Assembly (NCBI RefSeq): GCF_014648655.1
Contig: NZ_BMRN01000016.1
Coordinates: 62,001-126,000 of the forward strand
Direction: 5' to 3'
Length of the DNA stretch: 64,000 nt
DNA from: Streptomyces atratus
GTDB taxonomy: Bacteria; Actinomycetota; Actinomycetes; Streptomycetales; Streptomycetaceae
A program made the position numbers and the translations under genes. How positions within the stretch are numbered: the first letter of the stretch is position 1; every line of letters begins with the position of its first letter. Below the pieces are notes generated by a model. It saw nothing but the letters and a program-made list of their open reading frames with translations, had not been told where the DNA came from and did not search any database. Of the stretch, positions 25,017 through 33,357 are shown one piece after another.

Positions 25017-26036
25017 TCAGCTGCCGCCTTCCTGCTTGGGAGGCATACACCCGGTCGCCGGTGGTGTGTCGGCGGGCAGGTAGTTTTTCGGGACGACACC
25101 GCAGACGTAGTTGTCGAACCAGCGGCCGTTGCCGAGGGTGTTGCCGACGAGCCTGTTGTACGACCCGGCGAGCGACAGCACCTTGTCCAGGCTCTTGCGG
25201 TTCTTCTGCAGGACCGCGGTGACCCGGCTGAGCGCGTTGAGCGTGGGCTTCAGCTGCTTGTTGTTGTCGGCGACGAGCCCGGTGAGCTGGGTGCCCAGAT
25301 CGCGGGTGCCGGTCAGCAGCAGATGGATGGAGTCGCGGCGCGCCTGAATCTCGCCGAGGAGCAGATTGCCGTCCTCCAGGAGGGTTTCGAAGCTGCTCTT
25401 CTTGTTGGCGAGGGTCTTGGTGAGCTGTTTGCTGCCCTTGAGGAGGGTGGCGAGCTGGGCGTCGCGCTCGGAGACGGTCCTGGAGAGTGCGGAGAGCCCG
25501 TTCGCGGCGCTCTTCACGTCCGGCGGGGAGTCCTTGAACGTGGCGGAGATCGTTTCGAAACTCTTGGCGAGCTGTGCGGTGTCGATCTCCCCGATGGTCT
25601 CACCGAGGCCGTTGAACGCCTGGGTGACGTCGTACGGGGATGTGGTACGGCTCGCCGTGATGCGCTCGTGCGGGTCCTGCGGGGCGTTGCCGAGCGGGTC
25701 GACGGCGAGGTACTTCTCCCCGAGCAGTGTCTTGATGGCGATGCCGACGGTGCTGGAGTTGCCGATCCAGGCGTCCTTGACCCGGAAGGTGACCTTCACC
25801 TTGGCGCCGTCGAGGGAGATCCCGGTGACCTCACCGACCTTCACTCCGGCAATCCGTACTTCGTCGCCGTCGGCGAGCCCGGCCGATTCGGTGAAGTCGG
25901 CGCTGTATGTCTTGCCGCCGCCGATGAAGGGCAGCGAGTCGGCGCGGTAGGCGGCGAGTCCGACGAAGGCCAGGACAAGCAGGCCGACGATGCTGACGGC
26001 GACGGGGTTGCGTTCCCGTACGGGCTTGATTCTCAT
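25017..26036 (-). CDS. mceC: MceC subunit of lipid importer
   Basis: A 339-residue MCE protein. The N-terminal anchor is PVAVSIVGLLVLAFVGLAAY, the MCE domain holds GVKVGEVTGISLDG and TLLGEKYLAVDPLG, and the helical region runs to about residue 310. The C-terminus carries YNRLVGNTLGNGRWFDNYVC, the usual closing segment of MceC/MceD proteins. The ATG at 26036 overlaps the mceB stop (ATGA). Confidence 0.9.
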   Translation of the reverse strand: MRIKPVRERNPVAVSIVGLLVLAFVGLAAYRADSLPFIGGGKTYSADFTESAGLADGDEVRIAGVKVGEVTGISLDGAKVKVTFRVKDAWIGNSSTVGIAIKTLLGEKYLAVDPLGNAPQDPHERITASRTTSPYDVTQAFNGLGETIGEIDTAQLAKSFETISATFKDSPPDVKSAANGLSALSRTVSERDAQLATLLKGSKQLTKTLANKKSSFETLLEDGNLLLGEIQARRDSIHLLLTGTRDLGTQLTGLVADNNKQLKPTLNALSRVTAVLQKNRKSLDKVLSLAGSYNRLVGNTLGNGRWFDNYVCGVVPKNYLPADTPPATGCMPPKQEGGS

Positions 26037-27064
26037 GACAGGCACCTCGGCTGGGTGATCTCGATGCCGGTGGGCGGTGTGCTGCCGTCGCTGGTCGTCA
26101 CACCGCTGATCCTGGCCTCGCAGAGGTAGAGGTTGAGCCATGAGCCGTACGAGGCGAGGCGGCTGATCGCCGCCATCTTGGCCGGGGTCTTCTCCAGGAA
26201 GTTCTCGATCTTCGGCGAGTTGTCCGCCAACCGGTCGGAGAGGCGCCCGAGTTGCTTGATGTCGTCCTTGAGCGGCCCCCGGCCGTCGTTGAGCAGGTCC
26301 GCGGTGACGGTGGTGAGCGCGCCCATAGCGGTGACCGCCCGGCCGAGCGGTTTGCGGTCCCCGGAGAAGCCGGTGACGAGCTTCTGCAGGGTGACGACGA
26401 GGTCGTTGAAGCCGGCCTCGCGGTCATTGACGGTCTTCAGGACCGTGTTGAGGTTCTTGATCACCTCGCCGATCACCTTGTCCTTGGCGGCGACGGTGCC
26501 GGTCAGCGAGCCGACGTGCTGCAGGATGCTGTCGACGGTGCCGCCCTCGCCCTGGAGCACCTGGACGATGGAGCCTGCGAGCTCGTTGACGTCCGGCGGG
26601 GAGAGCCCTTCGAAGAGCGGCTGGAAACCGTTGAAGAGCTGGGTGAGGTCGAGTGCCGGGGTGGTGCGGGCGAGCGGAATGGTCGAGCCGGCGGTGAAGC
26701 TCTCGCCGACCGGGCCCGCCCCCTGGTCGAGGTCGATGTACCGCTGGCCGACCATGTTGAGGTACTTGATGGACGCGGTAACCGACGCCGGGAGCTTCCG
26801 GCCCTTCTGGACGCTGAAACGGACCTCGGCGAGCCGCCTGTCGGCGACCTCGATGGATTCGACCTGCCCGACCTTGACCCCGGCGATCCGGACGCTGTCG
26901 CCGACGATCAGTCCGGTCGCGTCGGTGAACCGGGCTTTGTACGCAGCGGTGCTGCCGACGCCCGTGTTGGCGATGGACAGGGCCAGGACGGTGGTGGCCA
27001 GGACCGTGACCAGGATGAAGACGATCGATTTCGCGAGTGGCCCGGCGAGGGAGCGGCGCTTCAC
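26033..27064 (-). CDS. mceB: MceB subunit of lipid importer
   Basis: A 343-residue MCE protein with N-terminal anchor SIVFILVTVLATTVLALSIA, an MCE domain (SVRIAGVKVGQVESIEV, YLNMVGQRYIDLDQG), a helical region, and the closing text YGSWLNLYLCEARISG typical of MceB. The GTG at 27064 overlaps the mceA stop (GTGA). Confidence 0.9.
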   Translation of the reverse strand: MKRRSLAGPLAKSIVFILVTVLATTVLALSIANTGVGSTAAYKARFTDATGLIVGDSVRIAGVKVGQVESIEVADRRLAEVRFSVQKGRKLPASVTASIKYLNMVGQRYIDLDQGAGPVGESFTAGSTIPLARTTPALDLTQLFNGFQPLFEGLSPPDVNELAGSIVQVLQGEGGTVDSILQHVGSLTGTVAAKDKVIGEVIKNLNTVLKTVNDREAGFNDLVVTLQKLVTGFSGDRKPLGRAVTAMGALTTVTADLLNDGRGPLKDDIKQLGRLSDRLADNSPKIENFLEKTPAKMAAISRLASYGSWLNLYLCEARISGVTTSDGSTPPTGIEITQPRCLS

Positions 27065-28362
27065 TTGAGCTTCACCTCCGCACCGCGGAAGGCCGGACCG
27101 ATGAGCACGCTGCTCCACTCGGGCAGGGCCTGCGGCCGGGCTTTCAGTGAGGGAGCGACCAGTTCGTTGACGAGCCGGCTCTCCTGCGGGGAGTTGGGCA
27201 TACCGAGGGACGCGTCCGCTGCCGCCACTTCTTCGGGGGCGCCGGGCGTGGAATCCGCCCGGGTTTCCTGGCCGGCCGCCGTGCGGGCGTCCGCGGTCGG
27301 CACGGTGTTGCCGACGTAGGGCAGGGAGTAGCAGTGCGGTCCGCCGGTCGCGTCGTAGACCGGGGTGTCCTTACCGGCCACGTACTTCCCCTTGGAGGGC
27401 ACGGTCTTCAGCGTGACGTGCAGACCGGGTTCATCGGTGCCCTTGCCGAGTGCCTTGTCCATGGCCGGGACGAACCCGGCCATGGTGCGCAGGGTGCAGG
27501 GGAACTCCGACGAGTACTTCGCGAGGGTCTCCAGCGTCGGTCTGCCTGTTGCGGAGAGCCGGATGAGGTTGTCCTTGTTCTTTCGCAGGAAGGTGGTGGC
27601 GTCCTGGGCGGAGGCGGTCGTGGACCCGTACAGGTCGGCGAGCCCGGCCTGCTGTTCGGCGAGGGTGCCGCTGGTGGTGGTGAAGTCGGTGAGCGCGTCG
27701 AGGACATCCGGTGCCGCATCCGCGTACACGGTGCTCACCTTGACGAGTTCCTTGATGTCGGCGTTGAGCTTGGGCAGTTGGGGGTTGAGCTTCTTCAGGT
27801 GCGCGTCGAGCGTGACGAGGGTCTCGCCGAGCTTGTCGCCCCGCCCTTCGAGTGCCTGGGAGACAGCGGTGAGCGTGGCGGAGAGCTTCTGTGGCTGTAC
27901 GGCGGTGAGCAGCGGCAGGACGTTGTCGAGGACCTGTTCCAGCTCGATGGCGTTGCTGGAGCGGTCCTGAGGGATGACGGCCCCCGCCTTCAGCGACTGC
28001 GCGGAGGGAATCTCCGGCGGTACGAGTGCCACGAACCGTTCCCCGAAGAGGGTGGTGGGCAGCATCTGGGCGGTGACGTCGGCCGGGATCCGGTCGAGTT
28101 TTCCGGGTTGGATGGCGAGGGTGAGCCGGGCTCCGTCCCCGTCGGCCGCGATGTTGCGGACCTGGCCGACGACGACGCCGCGCAGTTTCACATCGGCGTT
28201 GTCGTGCATCTCGTTGCCGACGGTCCCGGTCCGTACGGTCACGGTGGCGTCGTGGGTGAAGTCCTTGTTGTACACCGCGACCGACACCCACACGAGTACG
28301 GCGGGGACGAGCAGAAAGCTGACTCCGGCGAGTCGGCGGCGTACCGTCTGCGTGTTCATCAT
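27061..28362 (-). CDS. mceA: MceA subunit of lipid importer
   Basis: A 433-residue MCE protein, the first of six. It has the anchor LAGVSFLLVPAVLVWVSVAV, an MCE domain (DVKLRGVVVGQVRNIA, TTLFGERFVALVPP), a helical region (about 150-300) and the MceA-type segment GPHCYSLPYVGNT near residue 345. The start overlaps the stop of the second permease gene by four bases. The Mce system in mycobacteria imports fatty acids or sterols; the substrate here is not known. Confidence 0.92.
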   Translation of the reverse strand: MMNTQTVRRRLAGVSFLLVPAVLVWVSVAVYNKDFTHDATVTVRTGTVGNEMHDNADVKLRGVVVGQVRNIAADGDGARLTLAIQPGKLDRIPADVTAQMLPTTLFGERFVALVPPEIPSAQSLKAGAVIPQDRSSNAIELEQVLDNVLPLLTAVQPQKLSATLTAVSQALEGRGDKLGETLVTLDAHLKKLNPQLPKLNADIKELVKVSTVYADAAPDVLDALTDFTTTSGTLAEQQAGLADLYGSTTASAQDATTFLRKNKDNLIRLSATGRPTLETLAKYSSEFPCTLRTMAGFVPAMDKALGKGTDEPGLHVTLKTVPSKGKYVAGKDTPVYDATGGPHCYSLPYVGNTVPTADARTAAGQETRADSTPGAPEEVAAADASLGMPNSPQESRLVNELVAPSLKARPQALPEWSSVLIGPAFRGAEVKLK

Positions 28363-29162
28363 CCGGCCACCTTCACGGTCGTCGTGGCGCCCCAGATGGC
28401 GAGCGAGAGGAAGAAGTCGGTGACGCTGATCAGCACGATCGCGTTGCGCACCGACCGCCCGACGGCGATACCGACCCCGGCGGGCCCGCCCTCGGCACGG
28501 AATCCGTAGTAGCAGTGGGCGAGGATCACCATCACGCTGAAGATCAGCACCTTGAGTACCGACAGCAGTACGTCGTCCGGGGAGAGGAAGAGGTTGAAGT
28601 AGTGGTCGTACGTGCCCTCCGACTGCCCGTTGAACAGGACGGTGACGTAACGGGACGCGACGTACGACGAGAGCAGCCCGATCGCGTACAGCGGGATGAT
28701 CGCGACGACTCCCGCGATGACCCGGGTGGTGACGAGGTAGGGCATGGATCGCACGCCCATCGCTTCGAGTGCGTCCACCTCTTCGTTGATCCGCATCGCT
28801 CCGAGCTGGGCGGTGAAGCCGGCGCCGACAGTGGCGGAGAGAGCGAGTCCGGCGACGAGCGGGGCGATCTCACGGGTGTTGAAGTAGGCGGAGATGAAGC
28901 CGGTGAAGGCGGAGGTGCCGATCTGGTTGAGAGCGGCGTATCCCTGGAGACCGACGACCGTCCCCGTGAAGAGCGTCATCGCGATCATCACGCCGATGGT
29001 TCCGCCGATGACACCGAGGCCGCCGCTGCCGAACGCGACTTCGGCGAGGAGGCGCTGCACCTCTTTGAGGTAGCGGCGCAGGGTCCGGGGGATCCAGATC
29101 AACGCGCGCAGATAGAAGGTGAGTTGATCGCCTGAGCGATCCAGCCAGCCGAGCATGGACAT
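28359..29162 (-). CDS. YrbEB-type Mce permease (MlaE family)
   Basis: A 267-residue integral membrane protein of the MlaE/YrbE family, with five or six helices (for example VIGGTIGVMIAMTLFTGTVV and IAGVVAIIPLYAIGLLSSYV) and the family motif EEVDALEAMGVRSMPYLVTTR. Two such permeases form the membrane core that hands lipids from the Mce tunnel to the cytoplasm. The start is ATG 29162 or 29156. Six bases separate it from the previous gene. Confidence 0.92.
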   Translation of the reverse strand: MSMLGWLDRSGDQLTFYLRALIWIPRTLRRYLKEVQRLLAEVAFGSGGLGVIGGTIGVMIAMTLFTGTVVGLQGYAALNQIGTSAFTGFISAYFNTREIAPLVAGLALSATVGAGFTAQLGAMRINEEVDALEAMGVRSMPYLVTTRVIAGVVAIIPLYAIGLLSSYVASRYVTVLFNGQSEGTYDHYFNLFLSPDDVLLSVLKVLIFSVMVILAHCYYGFRAEGGPAGVGIAVGRSVRNAIVLISVTDFFLSLAIWGATTTVKVAG

Positions 29163-29168
29163 CTTCTC

Positions 29169-30023
29169 TCAGCTCCCCTTCGCGGGGACGATCTGGAGAT
29201 AGATCGCCGTGAGGACCATGTTCACGAAGAACAGCAGCATGAAGGTGATGACGACGGACTGGTTGACCGCGTCGCCGACGCCCTTGGGACCGCCGCGCGG
29301 GTTCAGCCCGCGGTAGGCGGCGACGATGCCCGCGATGAACCCGAAGATCAGCGCCTTGAACTCGCTGATGTAGAGGTCGGGCAGCTGGGCGAGGGCGGAG
29401 AAGCTGGCCAGGTACGCGCCGGGGGTCCCGTGCTGCATGATCACGTTGAAGAAGTAGCCGCCCAGGGTGCCGACGACGGAGACCAGGCCGTTGAGCAGGA
29501 CGGCCACGAACATCGTGGCCAGGACGCGCGGGACGACGAGGCGCTGGATGGGTGAGACACCCATGACCTCCATCGCGTCGAGCTCCTCGCGGATCTTCCG
29601 GGACCCGAGGTCGGCGCAGATCGCCGATCCGCCCGCTCCCGAGATGAGCAGCGCCACGATGAGTGGGCTGGCCTGCTGGATGACGGCGAGGACACTGGCG
29701 CCACCGGTGAAGGACTGGGCGCCGAGCTGCTCGGTGAGCGAGCCGACCTGGAGGGCGATGACCGCGCCGAACGGGATGGAGACGAGGGCCGCGGGCAGGA
29801 TGGTGACGCTGGCGATGAACCAGAACTGCTCGATGAACTCCCTTACCTGGAAAGGCCTTCGGAAGACCGCTCGGGTCACGGACAGGGCGAGCGCGAACAG
29901 CTTCCCCGTCTCGCGCAGCGGTGCGAGCAGCCTCGTCGGCTGTTTCTGCACCGGGGTCTGCCGCGGGGGCGTCGCATCGGTGGCGGGCGGCTCGGGGGGC
30001 CGCACCGGAATCTCGGCCGTCAC
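29169..30023 (-). CDS. YrbEA-type Mce permease (MlaE family)
   Basis: A 284-residue MlaE-family permease. A polar N-terminus of about 55 residues precedes the helices, with the motif REELDAMEVMGVSPIQRLVV for coupling to the ATPase, and RGGPKGVGDAVNQSVV near the end, typical of YrbEA. The GTG at 30023 overlaps the ATPase stop (GTGA). Confidence 0.92.
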   Translation of the reverse strand: MTAEIPVRPPEPPATDATPPRQTPVQKQPTRLLAPLRETGKLFALALSVTRAVFRRPFQVREFIEQFWFIASVTILPAALVSIPFGAVIALQVGSLTEQLGAQSFTGGASVLAVIQQASPLIVALLISGAGGSAICADLGSRKIREELDAMEVMGVSPIQRLVVPRVLATMFVAVLLNGLVSVVGTLGGYFFNVIMQHGTPGAYLASFSALAQLPDLYISEFKALIFGFIAGIVAAYRGLNPRGGPKGVGDAVNQSVVITFMLLFFVNMVLTAIYLQIVPAKGS

Positions 30024-31015
30024 GGGCGTGCACCGCCGGCGGCCGGGGTGTAGCTGTTCATGATGGCCGTACGGGCGGCCTCCGGGAGCCGGCCCATCAT
30101 GCCGAGGACCCGCTCCCGGCGGCGCAGGGCGGCTTGGCGGACCGGCATCCCGGGCGAGGGTTCCAGCTGCGGTACGACGGTCCGCGGGGCGGAGCCGTAA
30201 CCGTTGCCGTTGCCGTTGCCGTTGAGCTGCTCGGCAGCGAGGGTGGCGGCGTCCTTCTCCTCGGACATGCCGATGGGGCCTTCGCGGCGTCCGGAGAGGA
30301 ACTGGGAAACGACCGGCACATCGCTGGTGAGCAGTACCTCACGCGGCCCGAAGGTGACGAGGTTGCGGCAGAACAGCATCCCCATGTTGTCGGGGACGGT
30401 CGCCGCGATGTCGAGGTTGTGGGTGACGATCAGCATCGTGGCGTCGATCTGCGCGTTCAGATCGATCAGGAGCTGCGAGAGGTAGGCGGTGCGGACAGGG
30501 TCGAGTCCGGAGTCCGGCTCGTCGCAGAGAATGATCTGCGGGTCCAGGACGAGCGCACGGGCGAGACCGGCCCGTTTGCGCATGCCGCCCGAGATCTCGC
30601 CGGGCAGCTTCCCCTCGGCACCGAGAAGCCCGACGATGTCGATCCGCTCCATGACGATGCGGCGAATCTCGGATTCCTTCTTCCGGGTGTGCTCGCGCAG
30701 GGGGAAGGCAATGTTGTCGAACAGCGACATCGATCCGAAAAGGGCACCGTCCTGGAACATGAGCCCGAAGAGCTTACGGGTCTCCATGATGTCTCGTTCG
30801 GGACTGTTCACCATGTCGACGCCGTTGATGAGGACGCGACCGTGTTCGGGCTTCAGCAGGCCGATGATGGATTTGAGGAAGACGGTCTTTCCCGTACCCG
30901 ACGGGCCGAGCATGACGCTGACCTCGCCGGCGGGGAGCGTGAGCGACACATCCTGCCAGATGTTCTGCTTGCCGAAAGACTTGGTAAGGCCTTCGACAAC
31001 TACTTCGATTCCCAT
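30020..31015 (-). CDS. mkl: Mce transporter ATPase (Mkl/MlaF type)
   Basis: A 331-residue ABC ATPase that powers the Mce importer. Walker A is GPSGTGKT (about 38-45), the Q-loop is FGLMFQDGALFG, the signature is ISGGMRKRAGLARAL, Walker B is IILCDEPDSGLDP, and the switch His is in IVTHNLD. An extra C-terminal tail of about 85 residues has a GNGNGNGYG run. In mycobacteria this ATPase is encoded apart from the mce operons; here it is the first gene of the operon. AGGAGGT precedes the ATG. Confidence 0.93.
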   Translation of the reverse strand: MGIEVVVEGLTKSFGKQNIWQDVSLTLPAGEVSVMLGPSGTGKTVFLKSIIGLLKPEHGRVLINGVDMVNSPERDIMETRKLFGLMFQDGALFGSMSLFDNIAFPLREHTRKKESEIRRIVMERIDIVGLLGAEGKLPGEISGGMRKRAGLARALVLDPQIILCDEPDSGLDPVRTAYLSQLLIDLNAQIDATMLIVTHNLDIAATVPDNMGMLFCRNLVTFGPREVLLTSDVPVVSQFLSGRREGPIGMSEEKDAATLAAEQLNGNGNGNGYGSAPRTVVPQLEPSPGMPVRQAALRRRERVLGMMGRLPEAARTAIMNSYTPAAGGARP

Positions 31016-31951
31016 CCCACCTCCTGCATGCGCTCACGAAGTGACAGAAGTGCGCCGAGGGGCGCACGTTAAGTTCACCGACACCGCCAGGACAAGCCCT
31101 TGAACAGCCAATTCGTGAACGACCGGCCCACTTGTCATCCAGTGACAAAATTTCACTCAAACCTTGTAAAGAACTGCGCACCCACCGCAGTCGGTGCAGG
31201 CCGGAGCCCCAGGAGGCCGGAGCCGGGTCCCCGGAATGAGAGCTCCGCCCGCGTGGAGAATCGGGTCCGGGGGCTCCCGGTCAGGGAATCCCGGCACGGG
31301 GGGCCACGACGGGTCCCTTTCCTGACGGGTGAACAATCTCCGGATGCGCCGGACGAGTTGCTGACGAGGGCGACGTTACGGCCGGGTAACCTGGCCCGCA
31401 ATACCAGTTCTCCAAGTTTTCGCGAGCCCGCGTCGAGCCGTCGGGTTCTTTGCATTTTCTGAGCAGGAGCTCTGGAGAATTTATCGGCAAATGACAAGTC
31501 CCGCAGCCCCCGCGGCGAGGCCTCACCGATCACGGCCGGCCGCCCGGCGACCGTCCGGACCGGCGCGAACACACAAGTGGGAGCATGAATTCCGCATAGG
31601 GTGCGGGTCTTGACGGCATCGGGTTCCACCCCGGGCAATACGCACCGATTGACAAGGCGGCGCCGTGTCGTACTCATCCGAGGACGAGAAGCCGCATTCG
31701 GGGGCAGATTCTCAAACGGCGGGATTGTGCGCCAGTGTTTCTCGCCAGTAACCTCACGGCTCGGTGATTGGGGAGTCCGAACCGGCATTGCTCGCAGCTG
31801 ACCCCGACACCCGCATTCCGCACACCTACGGTCTGCGCACCCCTCAGGCCATGACCGAACCACGCCGCCTTCGGGGCGCCGCAGGCAGACCGAGCAATTC
31901 CGGACCCACCAGGCCGCCTCTGTGACGGCTGCCTCAAAAGATGGGGAAGAC
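31016..31951. other. Long intergenic region between mce operon and secreted protein gene
   Basis: Over 900 bases without a supportable gene; open frames here lack family features and good ribosome sites. Base composition is a little less GC-rich than in coding regions. It contains the inverted repeats at 31132-31148 and 31375-31390 and a possible promoter, TTGACA (31649-31654) and TACTCA (31671-31676), facing the gene at 31952. A long leader or a small RNA is possible but not shown. Confidence 0.5.
31132..31148. promoter_or_regulatory. Inverted repeat upstream of the mce operon
   Basis: TTGTCA, five bases, TGACAA: a perfect 6-bp inverted repeat 117 bases before the ATPase start. It is a fair candidate operator for the operon; the binding protein is unknown. 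A second, GTTAC-N6-GTAAC, lies at 31375-31390. Confidence 0.4.
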
Positions 31952-32884
31952 ATGAGATCTGGTTCGAACCGGGCGCGCGTGGGGCTGCTGGCCTCCTTCA
32001 CCGCACTGGCCGCCTTCGCGTCCATGGGGTCGGCCACCGCTGCCGCGACCCTGAACGGCAACTGGGCGCCCTTCACCCGTTGTCCGGTGGACGCTCCCGC
32101 CATGCTGGCAGCGGACGGCGCGACGGACACCGCCACCTGCGTCTCCTCGCACTCGGCGAGCGGCTCCATCAAGCTCGGCAACACCGTGGTCCCGGTGGGC
32201 GCCAGCGACCTGCAGATCGGGGTGGTCACACATCCGGGCGGCGGGGCGACCGTGGTCTCGCCTCCGGGCGGCGCACTGGTCGCGGACTCCGCTCAGATCC
32301 CCGGCGGACTGCTCGGCCTGATGTGCCCCAGCGACATTCCCGTGATCACCGGCATCTGCAACCAGCTGACCGACAACACCCTGAACCGGGTGACCGCCAC
32401 CATCGAGTCGGTCAACAGCCCCCGCGATTTCCAGCTCCTCGCGGGAACCACCACCGGAAAACCGATCATCACGCTGCCGGTACGGATCCATCTGGAGAAC
32501 CCGTTCCTCGGTAACTCGTGCTACATCGGATCCGCTTCCGACCCGATCCTGCTCCGCCCGCAGAACCTGACACGCCCGGCCGTCAGCACCCAGAGGTTCG
32601 CCGGCGACGGCACCACCGAAGCGACCGGCCCCATGGGCCGGATCAGCCTTGTGGGTGCCAACCAGACCGACACGACGTACGCGGTCCCCGGGGCCAGTGG
32701 CTGTGGGCTGGGCCTGCTCAACTGGGCGGTGAACCTGAAGACCGGGCTGCCCTCGGCCTCGGGCAACAACAACGTGGTCCTCAACAACGCCCAGACGTAT
32801 GTCGCGACGATCAACAACCCCGGCAGCGTCGCCCCCGACGCGGGCAAGCTGCTGTCGCAGTACTGGCACTCGGCGGCCCAGTAG
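31952..32884 (+). CDS. Secreted protein of unknown function
   Basis: A 310-residue exported protein with a clear signal peptide (ARVGLLASFTALAAFASMGS, cut near ATAAA). The mature part is rich in small, polar and beta-prone residues and has cysteines in FTRCPVD, TATCVSS, GLMCPSD, GICNQ, NSCYIGS and SGCGLG, which probably form disulfides. I do not recognise a family by motif. It resembles its two neighbours (33358, 34996) in being a secreted beta-rich protein located beside the mce operon. The ATG at 31952 follows GGGGAAG. A strong hairpin follows the stop codon. Confidence 0.75.
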   Translation: MRSGSNRARVGLLASFTALAAFASMGSATAAATLNGNWAPFTRCPVDAPAMLAADGATDTATCVSSHSASGSIKLGNTVVPVGASDLQIGVVTHPGGGATVVSPPGGALVADSAQIPGGLLGLMCPSDIPVITGICNQLTDNTLNRVTATIESVNSPRDFQLLAGTTTGKPIITLPVRIHLENPFLGNSCYIGSASDPILLRPQNLTRPAVSTQRFAGDGTTEATGPMGRISLVGANQTDTTYAVPGASGCGLGLLNWAVNLKTGLPSASGNNNVVLNNAQTYVATINNPGSVAPDAGKLLSQYWHSAAQ

Positions 32885-32905
32885 CCACTGCCGTGCCCTG
32901 CCCGA

Positions 32906-32953
32906 CGCCCCGGCGGGGCCACGCTCCTGTCTGGAGGTGGCCCCACCGGGGCG
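32906..32953 (+). terminator. Strong terminator after the secreted protein gene
   Basis: Arms of 17 bases at 32906-32922 and 32937-32953 pair at 16 of 17 positions (CGCCCCGG... with its complement), with a 14-base loop, 22 bases after the stop. Confidence 0.75.
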
Positions 32954-33306
32954 TGGAGACGTGTCGTCGGACGGAGAAGGCTCTGCCGACGGCTCACACC
33001 CCTGCGGCCTCGCCGCCGCTCTCCGCTCCTGGAAGCGACTGGTCCGCCTCACCGCACAGGACATGGTCCCGGACCATCCGACCGGGTCGGCAGCCCCCGG
33101 CCCAACCAGGATCGACGGACGAACCGCCCCTCAAGGGCGCAGGAGGACCTTGACGGAGCCGAGCCGGCGAACGCGCGGGCCGGCTGAGCCAGTGTGCTGC
33201 TCGGCAGAAGCACCCCCTGGCAGAAACCGGCACATTGGGCTCCGGGCCGCGGCTGGGGCGCAGCAGCCGACGACCGGGCGGGCCGTTCACGTCGGACAGG
33301 ACACGC

Positions 33307-33340
33307 CTCCCGGGACCCGACGTGCCCCGGTCCGCGGGAG
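33307..33340 (-). terminator. Hairpin after the DUF6801-type gene
   Basis: CTCCCGGGACC (33307-33317) can pair with GGTCCGCGGGAG (33329-33340) with one bulge, 17 bases beyond the stop codon of the leftward gene. Confidence 0.45.
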
Positions 33341-33357
33341 ACGAACAGGGGAGGCGG

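Larger units (their letters stand above)
32885..33357. other. Intergenic region between convergent secreted-protein genes
   Basis: These 473 bases hold two terminator hairpins (32906-32953 and 33307-33340). No gene could be supported between them. Confidence 0.5.

Noticed and set aside
31153..32229. Minus-strand open frame covering the long intergenic region
   Set aside because: Half of it lies opposite the secreted protein gene, and the rest has no protein-like features.
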